64,000 bases of DNA from NCBI RefSeq assembly GCF_025397915.1, contig NZ_JALIDZ010000004.1:248001-312000 (forward strand). The letters are read 5' to 3'. This stretch comes from Microbaculum marinisediminis. GTDB lineage: Bacteria; Pseudomonadota; Alphaproteobacteria; Rhizobiales; Tepidamorphaceae. The position numbers and the translations under genes were made by a program. How positions within the stretch are numbered: position 1 is the stretch's first letter; each line of letters starts with the position of its first letter. The notes under the pieces are model-generated. The model was not told where the DNA came from. It did not search any database and saw nothing but the letters and a program-made list of their open reading frames with translations. Shown here piece by piece: positions 46,919 to 57,207 of this stretch.

Positions 46919-49900
46919 ATGGTGTGCGCCGTTACGCCGAAGAAGAATGAGCCTTTCGGTGGCGGGCGGGCGCAAATGGAACAGACATCGATATCGGAAG
47001 CCGATGGCTATCGGCTCGGCGCGGTTCTCGACAGCCTATTCTCGTTCATAGGCATCTTCGCCGTCGACGGGACGTTTCTCGAGGTGAACAGGCGACCGCT
47101 CGACCTCGCCGGCCTGCGCCGGGAGGATGCCATCGGCAAGCGGATCTGGGACAGCTTCTGGCTGTCGCACTCGCCGGACCAGCAAGACGTGCTACGCGCG
47201 GCGTTCAGGCGGGCCGCCAAAGGCGACACGGTCCGCCTGGACCTAACGATCAGGGCCGACGCGGACCAGATCGTCGCGATCGACGGCACCCTGGTGCCGC
47301 TTCTGGACGAAAGCGGACAGGTGACCGCGATCATCGGATCGGCGGCGGACGTGTCGGACCGGGAGACAATTCTCAAGCAGCTCGAACAGGAAAAGGACTT
47401 CGCGGAAAACCTGGTCGAAATGGCGCCCGTCATCGTGCTTGTCCTCGACAAGGACGGCAAAATCACCCACGCAAATCCCCATTTCGAGCAGTTGACGGGC
47501 TATTCGATCGCCGAGATACACGGCAAGGACTGGTTCACGACCTTCCTGCCGGAGCGCGAGCGGGAGCGCGTCGAGCGGGTGTTCCGACAGGCCCTGTCCG
47601 GCAGACCTTCCCGCGGCAACACCAACGCCATCCTGACGCGCGACGGCCGCGAGATCGAGGTCGAGTGGCACGACCAGGCCATCCGCGACGAGACCGGCCG
47701 GCCGGTCTCGCTGCTCGCCGTCGGCCAGGACGTCAGCGAGCGCCTCGCCGCGCAGGCGGCGATGGCCGCCAGCGAGGCGCGGCTGAAGGAGGCGCAGAGG
47801 ATCGCCGGCCTGGGGAACTGGGAACTCGACCTGCGTACCGGTGCGCTGCACTGGTCCGAGGAAATCTTCCGGCTCTTCGAGCTCGACGCCTCGGTGTTCA
47901 CCCCGTCGTACGAAGCGTTCCTCGACGTCGTCCATGAAGACGATCGCGCGCTGGTTGACGCGGCCTACAACCGATCGCTGACGGATCGCATGCCCTACGA
48001 GGTCATCCATCGGCTGCGAATGCCCGATGGTCGCATCAAGTACGTCCACGAGCGCGGCGTGACGGACTTTTCAGACGACGGGACGCCGCTCAGATCCGCG
48101 GGCACCGTGCTGGACATCACCGAGCAGCGGCTTGCTGAAAACGCCCTGAAGGAGGCCGAGCGGCGATCGGCCGACCTGGTCGCCGAGCTCAAGACGACGG
48201 TCGCGACGATGGCGCGCCGTGATCGCGAGCGGGTGCTGCTCAACCAGATGCTAGAGATGCTGATGTCGTGCGTTCGGGGCGAGGACGCCCTGGATGTCGT
48301 GCACGCGTTTTCGAAGCGGATCTTCAGGGGGCGCTACGGCGCCATCTCGATCCACGGCGATCCGGGAAGCGGAGAGCTGAGAGGCGTCCGCTGGTGGGGC
48401 AGGGACACGCTCGACGTCGACATGCGCGCGGCGCTGGCGGACTCGTCGCACGCCGCCTGTCCCGCGAACGAGGCCACCGCGCCGTCCGGATTCCACGAAC
48501 GCTGCCGCGGCTGCAACCCGAAGAACCTCGTCTGTGTCCCGCTGGTCTGCGACGGTGACACGTTCGGGGCGCTGGTGGTCGAGCCGAGTCCGGGCGATCG
48601 GGACGACGGCCCCCGGAGCGTCGGGGCCAGGAACGACGGGGCCAGGAACGACGAGGCCAGAAACGACCGGGAGCTGGCGGTGGCGGTCGCCGAAGCCTTG
48701 TCGCTGGCGCTCTCGAACGTGGAGATGCGCCGCCGGCTGGAGCGGGAGTCGACCAAGGACCCGCTGACCCAGGTCTACAACCGGCGCTTCTTCCTGGATA
48801 CCGTCGCCGAGGCGATGGCGCAGAACGCGAAGGACGGCACCCGGTTCGCGGTGCATGTCCTGGATCTCGATGATTTCAAGGCGGTCAACGACCGGTTCGG
48901 ACATCCTTGTGGCGATACGCTGATCGAAATGGTCGCCCAGCGCCTGACGGCCACGATCCGCAGCGGCGACACGGTCGCCCGGCTCGGCGGCGACGAATTC
49001 GCCATCCTGGAGCGCCTGGGCAGCGGCCTTCGCGACGACGCCGCCAGCCTGGCCAAGCGGATCCTGCGTCAGGTCGGCCAGCCCTTCCACCTGTCCGGCC
49101 ATCAGGTCCGTGTCGGGGCAAGCATCGGCATCGCGCTCGCGCCCGAGCATGGCGTCGACGCCGACGTGCTGCTGCGCAGCGCCGACCTGGCGCTCTACAA
49201 GGTGAAATCGGAAGGCCGGCGCGGATTCCGCTTCTTCGAGTCCGAGATGGACGAGGAGGTGCGTTCGCGCCGGGCGTTCGAGGCGGATCTCATGGCGGCG
49301 CTGTCGAGGGGCGAACTCGAACTGCACTACCAGCCGATCGTCGCCGCATCGACGCGCGAGCCGGTGAGCTTCGAGGCGCTGGTGCGCTGGAACCACCCCG
49401 GCGCAGGCCTGCTGTCTCCGGACCGCTTCATCCCCATCGCCGAGGACACGGGGCTGATCGTCCCGATCGGCCGGTGGATCCTGCGAAAGGCCTGCAGCGA
49501 CGCGATGTCGTGGCCCGCGCACATCAAGGTGGCGGTGAACATCTCGCCGGTCCAGTTCCGCACCGGCGACATCGTCGATGTCGTCGCCTCGGCGCTGCGC
49601 GAGACCGGTCTGGAACCCGGACGGCTCGAGCTGGAGATCACCGAATCCGTCCTGCTGCAGAAATACGATTGGGATTTCAGCCTGCTGCACAGACTCCGCG
49701 ATCTCGGCGTCGCCGTCGTCCTGGACGATTTCGGCACCGGCTACAGCTCGCTGGGCTACCTCAAGGAATTCCGCTTCTCCAAGATCAAGATCGACCGATC
49801 GTTCGTCGCCGAGGTCTCCGGAGCAGGCGACAGCGGCGCGATCGTCTGCGCCGTCGCGGGGCTCGCCAGGACCATGGGCATCGACACCACCGCAGAAGGC

Positions 49901-50044
49901 ATCGAGACCGAGGAGCAGCTCCAGCTGCTGCGCGTGGCGGGATGCACGCAGATGCAGGGCTATCTGTTCGCGAAGCCGCGGCCCGTCGGCGCGCTCGATT
50001 TCAAAACCACCGGAATCCGCCGGCGCCACCGCGCCACCGCTTGA
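46919..50044 (+). CDS. PAS-PAS-PAS-GAF-GGDEF-EAL cyclic-di-GMP signalling protein
   Basis: 1041-residue cytoplasmic sensor; no membrane segment is seen. Order (approximate residues): PAS1 35-155, PAS2 165-280 (VIVLVLDKDGKITHANPHFE), PAS3 295-410 (NWELDLRTGALHWSEEIFRL), GAF 430-590 with a five-cysteine cluster near 512-545 (C-X14-C-X2-C-X6-C-X4-C), GGDEF 605-770 with intact RLGGDEFAIL, EAL 785-1030 with intact SFEALVRWNHP, ITESVLL and DDFGTGYSSLGYL. Both catalytic sites look functional, so it can make and degrade c-di-GMP. Start is 46919 or ATG 46976 (MEQTSISEA); neither has a clear RBS. The linker holds a 15-base tandem repeat. Confidence 0.93.
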   Translation: MVCAVTPKKNEPFGGGRAQMEQTSISEADGYRLGAVLDSLFSFIGIFAVDGTFLEVNRRPLDLAGLRREDAIGKRIWDSFWLSHSPDQQDVLRAAFRRAAKGDTVRLDLTIRADADQIVAIDGTLVPLLDESGQVTAIIGSAADVSDRETILKQLEQEKDFAENLVEMAPVIVLVLDKDGKITHANPHFEQLTGYSIAEIHGKDWFTTFLPERERERVERVFRQALSGRPSRGNTNAILTRDGREIEVEWHDQAIRDETGRPVSLLAVGQDVSERLAAQAAMAASEARLKEAQRIAGLGNWELDLRTGALHWSEEIFRLFELDASVFTPSYEAFLDVVHEDDRALVDAAYNRSLTDRMPYEVIHRLRMPDGRIKYVHERGVTDFSDDGTPLRSAGTVLDITEQRLAENALKEAERRSADLVAELKTTVATMARRDRERVLLNQMLEMLMSCVRGEDALDVVHAFSKRIFRGRYGAISIHGDPGSGELRGVRWWGRDTLDVDMRAALADSSHAACPANEATAPSGFHERCRGCNPKNLVCVPLVCDGDTFGALVVEPSPGDRDDGPRSVGARNDGARNDEARNDRELAVAVAEALSLALSNVEMRRRLERESTKDPLTQVYNRRFFLDTVAEAMAQNAKDGTRFAVHVLDLDDFKAVNDRFGHPCGDTLIEMVAQRLTATIRSGDTVARLGGDEFAILERLGSGLRDDAASLAKRILRQVGQPFHLSGHQVRVGASIGIALAPEHGVDADVLLRSADLALYKVKSEGRRGFRFFESEMDEEVRSRRAFEADLMAALSRGELELHYQPIVAASTREPVSFEALVRWNHPGAGLLSPDRFIPIAEDTGLIVPIGRWILRKACSDAMSWPAHIKVAVNISPVQFRTGDIVDVVASALRETGLEPGRLELEITESVLLQKYDWDFSLLHRLRDLGVAVVLDDFGTGYSSLGYLKEFRFSKIKIDRSFVAEVSGAGDSGAIVCAVAGLARTMGIDTTAEGIETEEQLQLLRVAGCTQMQGYLFAKPRPVGALDFKTTGIRRRHRATA
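48623..48667 (+). repeat. Three tandem 15-base repeats in the GGDEF/EAL gene
   Basis: Units GGGGCCAGGAACGAC, repeated at 48623, 48638 and 48653 (last unit two changes). They encode GARND-GARND-EARND between the GAF and GGDEF domains; in-frame, so length could vary without breaking the protein. Confidence 0.85.
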
Positions 50045-50130
50045 GCCGTATCCAACTAGCCGGCGGAGCCCGAATCCGGCCCTTAGGCGCGGGGCGATGC
50101 GACCAGGGCGCTACCGGGGCGGCGGTGCCG

Positions 50131-51618
50131 TCAACGGCTGAGGGTGCGGCGCACCGCGTCGTTCCATCGGGCGATCCGCGCCGCGCGCACATCCGGGTCC
50201 ATCGCCGGCTCGAAGCGCCGGTCGCGGCGCCAGGACGCGGAAAACCCCTCCATGTCCGGCCACACGCCGGCGCCCCGGCCGGCGAGCCAGGCCGCGCCCA
50301 GCGCCGTCGTCTCGAGCACCACGGGCCGATCGACCGGCGCGTCGAGGATGTCGGCGAGGCGCTGCATGGTCCAGTCGCTCGCGACCATGCCGCCGTCGAC
50401 GCGCAGCACGGTGTCGGCGTCGTGGCCGGGCAGATCGCGATGCATCGCCTCGATCAGGTCGAGGGTCTGGAAGCAGACCGATTCGAGCGCGGCATGGGCA
50501 AGCTCGCGCGGCCCGGTCGCCCTGGTGATCCCGTAGAGGGCACCGCGCGCATCCGCGTCCCAGTGCGGTGCGCCGAGCCCTGTGAAGGCCGGCACCAGCA
50601 CGACGTCGTGGCTGGGATCGGCCTCGGCGGCGAATTCGCCGGACTGGTCGGCATGGGCGATGACGCCGAGCCCGTCGCGCAGCCACTGGACGGCGGCGCC
50701 GGCGATGAAGATCGAGCCTTCCAGCGCGTAGGTGGTCCGGCCGTCGAGCCGGTAGGCGATGGTGGTCAGCAGCCGGTTCTGCGAGGCGACCGCCTCCGGT
50801 CCGGTGTTGAGCACGGCGAAGCAGCCGGTGCCGTAGGTGGACTTGACCATGCCCGGGGTGAAGCAGGCCTGGCCGACGGTCGCCGCCTGCTGGTCGCCGG
50901 CGATGCCGCGAATCGCGATCGCCCCGCCGAACAGGTTCGGCACGGTCTCGCCGAAATCGGCGGAGGAATCGCGAACCTCCGGCAGGAGCACGCGCGGAAC
51001 GTCGAGGGCGGCCAGCAGCTCATCGTCCCAGTCGCCCTTGTGGATGTCGAACAGCAGCGTGCGCGACGCGTTGGTGGCGTCGGTCGCGTGCACCGTGCCG
51101 CCGGTCAGCCGCCACAGCAGGAAGCTGTCGATGGTGCCGAAGGCGAGATGGCCGGCCTCGGCGGCGGCGCGCGCGCCGTCGACGTGATCGAGGATCCAGC
51201 CGATCTTGGTGCCGGAGAAATAGGGATCGAGCAGTAGGCCGGTCCTGGCCGCGACCGTCGGCTCGAGGCCGTCGGCCTTCAGCCGCGCGCACCGGTCGGC
51301 GGTGCGCCGGTCCTGCCAGACGATGGCGCGGTGGATCGCCTTGCCGGTGCGCCGGTCCCAGATCACGGTGGTCTCGCGCTGGTTGGTGATGCCGAGCGCA
51401 GCGATGGCGCCGGGCCCCCCGACCTCGGCGACAACGGCCTTCGCGGTGCGCAAGGTCGTGTCCCAGATGTCCTCGGGCTCGTGCTCGACCCAGCCGGAAG
51501 CGGGGAAGTGCTGGGCGAATTCCTCCTGCGCGACGGCGATGTTGCGATAGTCGCCGTCGAACACGATGGCGCGCGACGACGTGGTGCCCTGATCGATCGC
51601 CAGAACGTTTGCGCTCAT
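50131..51618 (-). CDS. glpK: Glycerol kinase
   Basis: 495-residue FGGY-family kinase, phosphorylating glycerol to glycerol-3-phosphate with ATP. The N-terminal ATP-binding [15 protein letters not shown], the substrate segment [12 protein letters not shown], and the KSTYGTGCF motif with [20 protein letters not shown] are present. Start ATG 51618 ([11 protein letters not shown]) fits the family. It is third in glpR-glpD-glpK, 62 bases after glpD. Confidence 0.97.
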   Translation of the reverse strand: MSANVLAIDQGTTSSRAIVFDGDYRNIAVAQEEFAQHFPASGWVEHEPEDIWDTTLRTAKAVVAEVGGPGAIAALGITNQRETTVIWDRRTGKAIHRAIVWQDRRTADRCARLKADGLEPTVAARTGLLLDPYFSGTKIGWILDHVDGARAAAEAGHLAFGTIDSFLLWRLTGGTVHATDATNASRTLLFDIHKGDWDDELLAALDVPRVLLPEVRDSSADFGETVPNLFGGAIAIRGIAGDQQAATVGQACFTPGMVKSTYGTGCFAVLNTGPEAVASQNRLLTTIAYRLDGRTTYALEGSIFIAGAAVQWLRDGLGVIAHADQSGEFAAEADPSHDVVLVPAFTGLGAPHWDADARGALYGITRATGPRELAHAALESVCFQTLDLIEAMHRDLPGHDADTVLRVDGGMVASDWTMQRLADILDAPVDRPVVLETTALGAAWLAGRGAGVWPDMEGFSASWRRDRRFEPAMDPDVRAARIARWNDAVRRTLSR

Positions 51619-51680
51619 GCCTTGCCTCCCCCAATGGCCGTGCCGCGTCCGGGCCGGCCTCAATTACGGCCCGGCACCCG

Positions 51681-53234
51681 TCACGGCTTGGCCCCTGTCA
51701 TAGGCTGTCCGGCTTCCGATTGCACCCGCGCCATCCAGGATTGCAGGCGGGCCGCCTCGTCGGCGCTCAGGCGCAGGCCGAGCTTGGAGCGCCGCCACAG
51801 AACGTCGTCGGCGGTGCGCGCCCATTCCCGGTCGATCAGGAACCGGACCTCGGCCTCGTACAGATCGGCGCCGAAACAGGTGCCGAGCGCGTCGAGCGAC
51901 TTGGCGTCGGCGAGAATGCGCCGGGCCTCGGTGCCGTAGTTGCGGACGAGGCGATGGATCAGCGGCCGCGGCAGGGCAGGATGACGGGCGCCGATATCGT
52001 CGACCAGCCGGTCGAAGGTCATCGCCCGGAAATCACCCCCAGGCAGGGCGGCCGACGATGTCCAGGCGGGCCCGCGCGTGCCCAGGATTCCCTCGATATC
52101 GGCCATGACGGCCTCGGCGAGACGGCGATAGGTGGTGATCTTGCCGCCGAAGACGTTGACGAGCGCGCCGGTCTCGGCGTCGCCATCAATCTTCAATACG
52201 TAGTCGCGCGTCGCCTCCTGGGCCTTCGAGGCGCCGTCGTCATAGAGCGGGCGGACGGCGGAATAGGTCCACACCACCTGGTCGGGCGTCACCGGGTTGG
52301 CGAAGTACTCGCTGGCGGCCGCGCACAGATAGGCGACCTCGTCGCCGGCGATCGCCACGTGGTCTAGATCGCCGTCGAAGTCGCGGTCGGTGGTGCCGAT
52401 CAGCGTGAAGTCGTTCTCGTAGGGGATGGCGAACATCACCCGGCCGTCGGCGTTCTGGAAGATGTAGCAGCGGTCATGGTCGAACAGGCGCGGCACGACG
52501 ATATGGCTGCCCTGGACGAGGCGGATGTTGTGCACCCGGTTCAGGCCCGCGACCCGGGTCAGCACCGCGTCGACCCAGGGGCCGGCGGCGTTGACGACGA
52601 GGCGGGCGGTGACCTGGCGGGTCGCGCCGGTTCGGCGGTCCTTGAGGGTGATGCGCCAGCCGCCGTCCTCGCGCTGCAGCCCGGTGCATTCGGTGCGGGT
52701 CATGATGTCGGCGCCGCGCGCGGCCGCGTCGCGGGCGTTGAGGGCGACGAGGCGGGCATCCTGCACCCAGCAGTCGGAGTATTCGAAGGCCTTCGAGAAG
52801 CCGGGCTTGAGCGGCTTGCCGGCCGGATCCGTGCGCAGGTCGATGGTGCGCGCCGGCGGCAGGCACCTGCGGCCGCCGATGTAATCGTAGAGGTACAGGC
52901 CGAGGCGCAGCATCCAGGCGGGCCGCAGGCCGGCCTGATGCGGCAGCACGAAGCGCAGCGGCCAGATGATGTGCGGGGCGTTCAGCCACAGGACCTCGCG
53001 TTCCACCAGCGCCTCGCGGACGAGGCGGAACTCGTAGAACTCGAGATAGCGCAGGCCGCCGTGGATCAGCTTGGTCGAGCCGGACGAGGTGCCGCTGGCC
53101 AGATCGTCCTTTTCGGCGAGCCCCACGGAGAAGCCGCGGCCGGCGGCGTCGCGGGCCACGCCGGCGCCGTTGATGCCGCCGCCGATGACGAAGACGTCGT
53201 AGTCGAGATCGGAGGTGAAGTCGGAAGCCGCCAT
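51681..53234 (-). CDS. glpD: Glycerol-3-phosphate dehydrogenase (aerobic, FAD)
   Basis: 517-residue FAD enzyme on the inner membrane face, oxidising glycerol-3-phosphate to dihydroxyacetone phosphate and passing electrons to ubiquinone. FAD loop DVFVIGGGINGAGVARDAAGR; DDLASGTSSGSTKLIHGGLRY; VVNAAGPWVD; NVFGGKITTYRRLAE. Length normal (about 500-520). Starts four bases after the glpR stop, so the two are cotranscribed. Confidence 0.97.
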   Translation of the reverse strand: MAASDFTSDLDYDVFVIGGGINGAGVARDAAGRGFSVGLAEKDDLASGTSSGSTKLIHGGLRYLEFYEFRLVREALVEREVLWLNAPHIIWPLRFVLPHQAGLRPAWMLRLGLYLYDYIGGRRCLPPARTIDLRTDPAGKPLKPGFSKAFEYSDCWVQDARLVALNARDAAARGADIMTRTECTGLQREDGGWRITLKDRRTGATRQVTARLVVNAAGPWVDAVLTRVAGLNRVHNIRLVQGSHIVVPRLFDHDRCYIFQNADGRVMFAIPYENDFTLIGTTDRDFDGDLDHVAIAGDEVAYLCAAASEYFANPVTPDQVVWTYSAVRPLYDDGASKAQEATRDYVLKIDGDAETGALVNVFGGKITTYRRLAEAVMADIEGILGTRGPAWTSSAALPGGDFRAMTFDRLVDDIGARHPALPRPLIHRLVRNYGTEARRILADAKSLDALGTCFGADLYEAEVRFLIDREWARTADDVLWRRSKLGLRLSADEAARLQSWMARVQSEAGQPMTGAKP

Positions 53235-53238
53235 GTGC

Positions 53239-54042
53239 TCAGGCCGCCTCGCCGGTGTCTTCCACGGTGTCGACCCCGGCGACCTCGATGCGGACCTGCG
53301 CCTCGCGGCAGATCTCGGCGATCGGCTCGGGCGGCGCCTGGTCGGTTACCAGCACGTCGATGTCGGAGAGATGGGCGATCCTGACCGGCGCGTTGCGCTC
53401 GAACTTCATGGCGTCGGCGACGAGAATGGTCTGGCGGGCGTGCCGGACGATCTCGCGGGCGACCCGCACCTCGCGGTAGTCGTAGTCGAGTATGGTGCCG
53501 TCGAGATCGATCGCCGAGGCGCCGATCACCGCGTAGTCGACCTTGAACTGCCGGATGAAGTCGACGGTGGCCTCGCCGACGATGCCGCCGTCGGACTTGC
53601 GCACCAGGCCGCCGGCGATGACCACCTCGCCGGACGGCGCCTCGCGCAGGATATGGGCGACGTTGATGTTGTTGGTGATCGCCATGATGCCTTCGCGAAG
53701 GCGCAGTGCGCGGGCGACCTGCTCCGTCGTGGTGCCGATGTTGAGCATGATCGAGACGTTGTCGGGAATGAGCGATGCGGCGCGTATGCCGATGCGCCGT
53801 TTCTCCTCGGCGGCCAGCATGCGGCGCGAGTCATAAGCGTAGTTCGACGCGCCCGACGGATAGATGGCGCCGCCGTGGATCCGCTGCAGGAGCCGGCGCT
53901 CGCACAGCTCGTTCAGATCCTTGCGGATGGTTTGCGGGGTGACGTCGAACTGAAGCGAAAGCCCCTCGACCTCGACGCGCCCGACCTGCCGTGCGCGGCC
54001 CAGGATGTCGGCCTGACGCGGCGTAAGTGGCTGCATTTCCAT
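53239..54042 (-). CDS. glpR: DeoR-family glycerol regulon repressor
   Basis: 267-residue DeoR/GlpR repressor. N-terminal HTH (about residues 6-60: LTPRQADILGRARQVGRVEV, LQFDVTPQTIRKDLNELCER) and a C-terminal DeoR sugar-phosphate sensor (NIGTTTEQVARAL, NNINVAHIL, GASAIDLDGTILDYDYREV, ADAMKFER). Likely senses glycerol-3-phosphate. Divergent from the transporter arm across the operator-bearing gap 54043-54191. Confidence 0.93.
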   Translation of the reverse strand: MEMQPLTPRQADILGRARQVGRVEVEGLSLQFDVTPQTIRKDLNELCERRLLQRIHGGAIYPSGASNYAYDSRRMLAAEEKRRIGIRAASLIPDNVSIMLNIGTTTEQVARALRLREGIMAITNNINVAHILREAPSGEVVIAGGLVRKSDGGIVGEATVDFIRQFKVDYAVIGASAIDLDGTILDYDYREVRVAREIVRHARQTILVADAMKFERNAPVRIAHLSDIDVLVTDQAPPEPIAEICREAQVRIEVAGVDTVEDTGEAA

Positions 54043-54055
54043 TCCTTTCGGTTAT

Positions 54056-54071
54056 TTTCGCATGTGCGAAA
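54056..54071. promoter_or_regulatory. Likely GlpR operator
   Basis: Inverted repeat TTTCGCA-TG-TGCGAAA between glpR and the binding-protein gene. Additional TTTCG or TTCG copies occur at 54094-54099, 54127-54131, 54140-54144 and 54149-54153, overlapping the predicted promoter. TTTCG repeats are the pattern bound by DeoR/GlpR-type repressors. Confidence 0.6.
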
Positions 54072-54133
54072 TTGCCGGTTAGCGCCTCAATATTTTTCGC
54101 TAAACCAGCCAATAAAACAACGATATTTTCGTA

Positions 54134-54162
54134 TTGACGTTCGGTTTCTTTCGTTTGATAGT
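54134..54162 (+). promoter_or_regulatory. Likely promoter of the glycerol transport operon
   Basis: TTGACG (54134-54139), 17 bases, GATAGT (54157-54162). Interleaved with TTCG repeats. A strong Shine-Dalgarno GGGAGGAA precedes the ATG at 54192. Confidence 0.55.
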
Positions 54163-54191
54163 TTTTTGGCATTCCACATGGGAGGAAGCCA

Positions 54192-55931
<1,740 letters not shown>

Positions 55932-55933
55932 CA

Positions 55934-55980
55934 GGGCCCCGATAAAACCGGGCCAGCGGCCGGCGCATCGGCCGGTCGCC
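55934..55980 (+). other. GC-rich stem-loops between the binding-protein and ATPase genes
   Basis: GGGCCCC...GGGCC-type hairpin (55934-55954) then GGCCG...CGGCC (55958-55973) just after the glpV stop, without a T run. Such structures often stabilise the upstream message and lower expression of transporter subunits relative to the binding protein. Confidence 0.5.
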
Positions 55981-56124
55981 GGACCGGAACGGCGATCCTC
56001 CCGACGGCCAGACGCCGTCGACCGGACGGGACGTATCTCCGGGACGCATCCCGGCATGCGTCCCGTCCCCACCGCCCTACGGGGTTGCGCCCTAGCGCTT
56101 CCTCAAGCAACGCTGTCGACGGCC

Positions 56125-57192
56125 ATGACACTTGAACTCAGGAACGTGACCAAGCGCGTCGGCGCGGACGTTCACATCCATCCGACGGACCTCACGCTCG
56201 AGCCGGGCAGCTTCAACATCCTGCTCGGCACGACGCTGGCAGGCAAGACGACCCTGATGCAGCTGATGGCGGGGCTCGACCGGCCGACCAGCGGCTCGGT
56301 CTGGTTCAACGGCGTCGATACGACCGGCATGCCCGTGCAGAAGCGCAACGTGGCGATGGTCTATCAGCAGTTCATCAACTACCCGAACCTCACGGTCTAC
56401 GAGAACATCGCCTCGCCGCTGCGGGTGGCCCGCGTCGGCAAGGCCGACATCGACGCGCGGGTGCGCGAGATGGCGGCGCTTCTGAAGCTGACGCCGATGC
56501 TGGACCGGCGCCCCGGCGCGCTGTCGGGCGGCCAGCAGCAGCGCACCGCGCTCGCCCGCGCGCTGGTCAAGGACGCCGACCTGGTGCTGCTCGACGAGCC
56601 GCTCGCCAATCTCGACTTCAAGCTGCGCGAGGAGCTGCGCGACGAACTGCCGAGGCTGTTTTCGAACCGCGCGGCGATCGTCGTCTACGCGACGACCGAG
56701 CCGACCGAGGCGCTCCTGTTCGGCGGGCACACGGCGACGCTGTTCGAGGGCCGTGTCACCGAATTCGGGCCGACCGCCGCGCTCTATCGCCATCCCCGCG
56801 ACCTGACCACGGCGAAGGTATTCTCCGACCCGCCGATCAACGTGGCGCCGGTGAGCAAGGCGGGACACACGTTCACACTGGGAGATGCGGCGACCTGGCA
56901 GGCCACGGGACCGCAGGCGGACCTGACGGACGGGGACTACGTGCTGGGCGTCAGGCCCCACCAGGTCACCCCGGCGGAGCGGGGGGATCATCCGGTGCCG
57001 ATCGAGGGCCGGGTGCTGGTGACCGAACTGAGCGGATCGGAGAGCGTCATCCATTTCCGCGTCGGCGAGGCGACCTGGGTGTCGGAATCGCACGGCATCC
57101 ATCCCTTCGAGGTCGGTTCGCGCGCGCCGCTGTTCATCGACGTCTCCCGGGCGATGCTGTTCGCGGCCGACGGCCGCCTCGTGGCGTCATGA
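56125..57192 (+). CDS. glpS: Glycerol ABC transporter ATP-binding protein 1
   Basis: 355-residue ABC ATPase (MalK/UgpC group) with a C-terminal TOBE-like regulatory domain. The Q-loop (MVYQQFINYP), signature LSGGQQQR (residues 133-140) and Walker B VLLDEP (catalytic Glu158) are canonical. Walker A is atypical, GTTLAGKT (35-42), lacking the central Gly, and the H-loop His is replaced by Thr191 (ATTEPTEA). The same LAGKT form is seen in rhizobial GlpS, as I recall. Start ATG 56125. It pairs with the next gene. Confidence 0.9.
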   Translation: MTLELRNVTKRVGADVHIHPTDLTLEPGSFNILLGTTLAGKTTLMQLMAGLDRPTSGSVWFNGVDTTGMPVQKRNVAMVYQQFINYPNLTVYENIASPLRVARVGKADIDARVREMAALLKLTPMLDRRPGALSGGQQQRTALARALVKDADLVLLDEPLANLDFKLREELRDELPRLFSNRAAIVVYATTEPTEALLFGGHTATLFEGRVTEFGPTAALYRHPRDLTTAKVFSDPPINVAPVSKAGHTFTLGDAATWQATGPQADLTDGDYVLGVRPHQVTPAERGDHPVPIEGRVLVTELSGSESVIHFRVGEATWVSESHGIHPFEVGSRAPLFIDVSRAMLFAADGRLVAS

Positions 57193-57207
57193 GGGGCTAG
57201 CGGAGCG

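Noticed and set aside
49000-51240. Long plus-strand frame across the GGDEF/EAL end and into glpK
   Set aside because: It runs antisense to glpK and out of frame in the EAL part; residues are Arg/Ala-rich shadow sequence.
55934-55980. Rho-independent terminator after glpV
   Set aside because: The stem-loops have no T run and the ATPase, permease and DUF2160 genes follow in the same direction, so it is listed as a structural element only.
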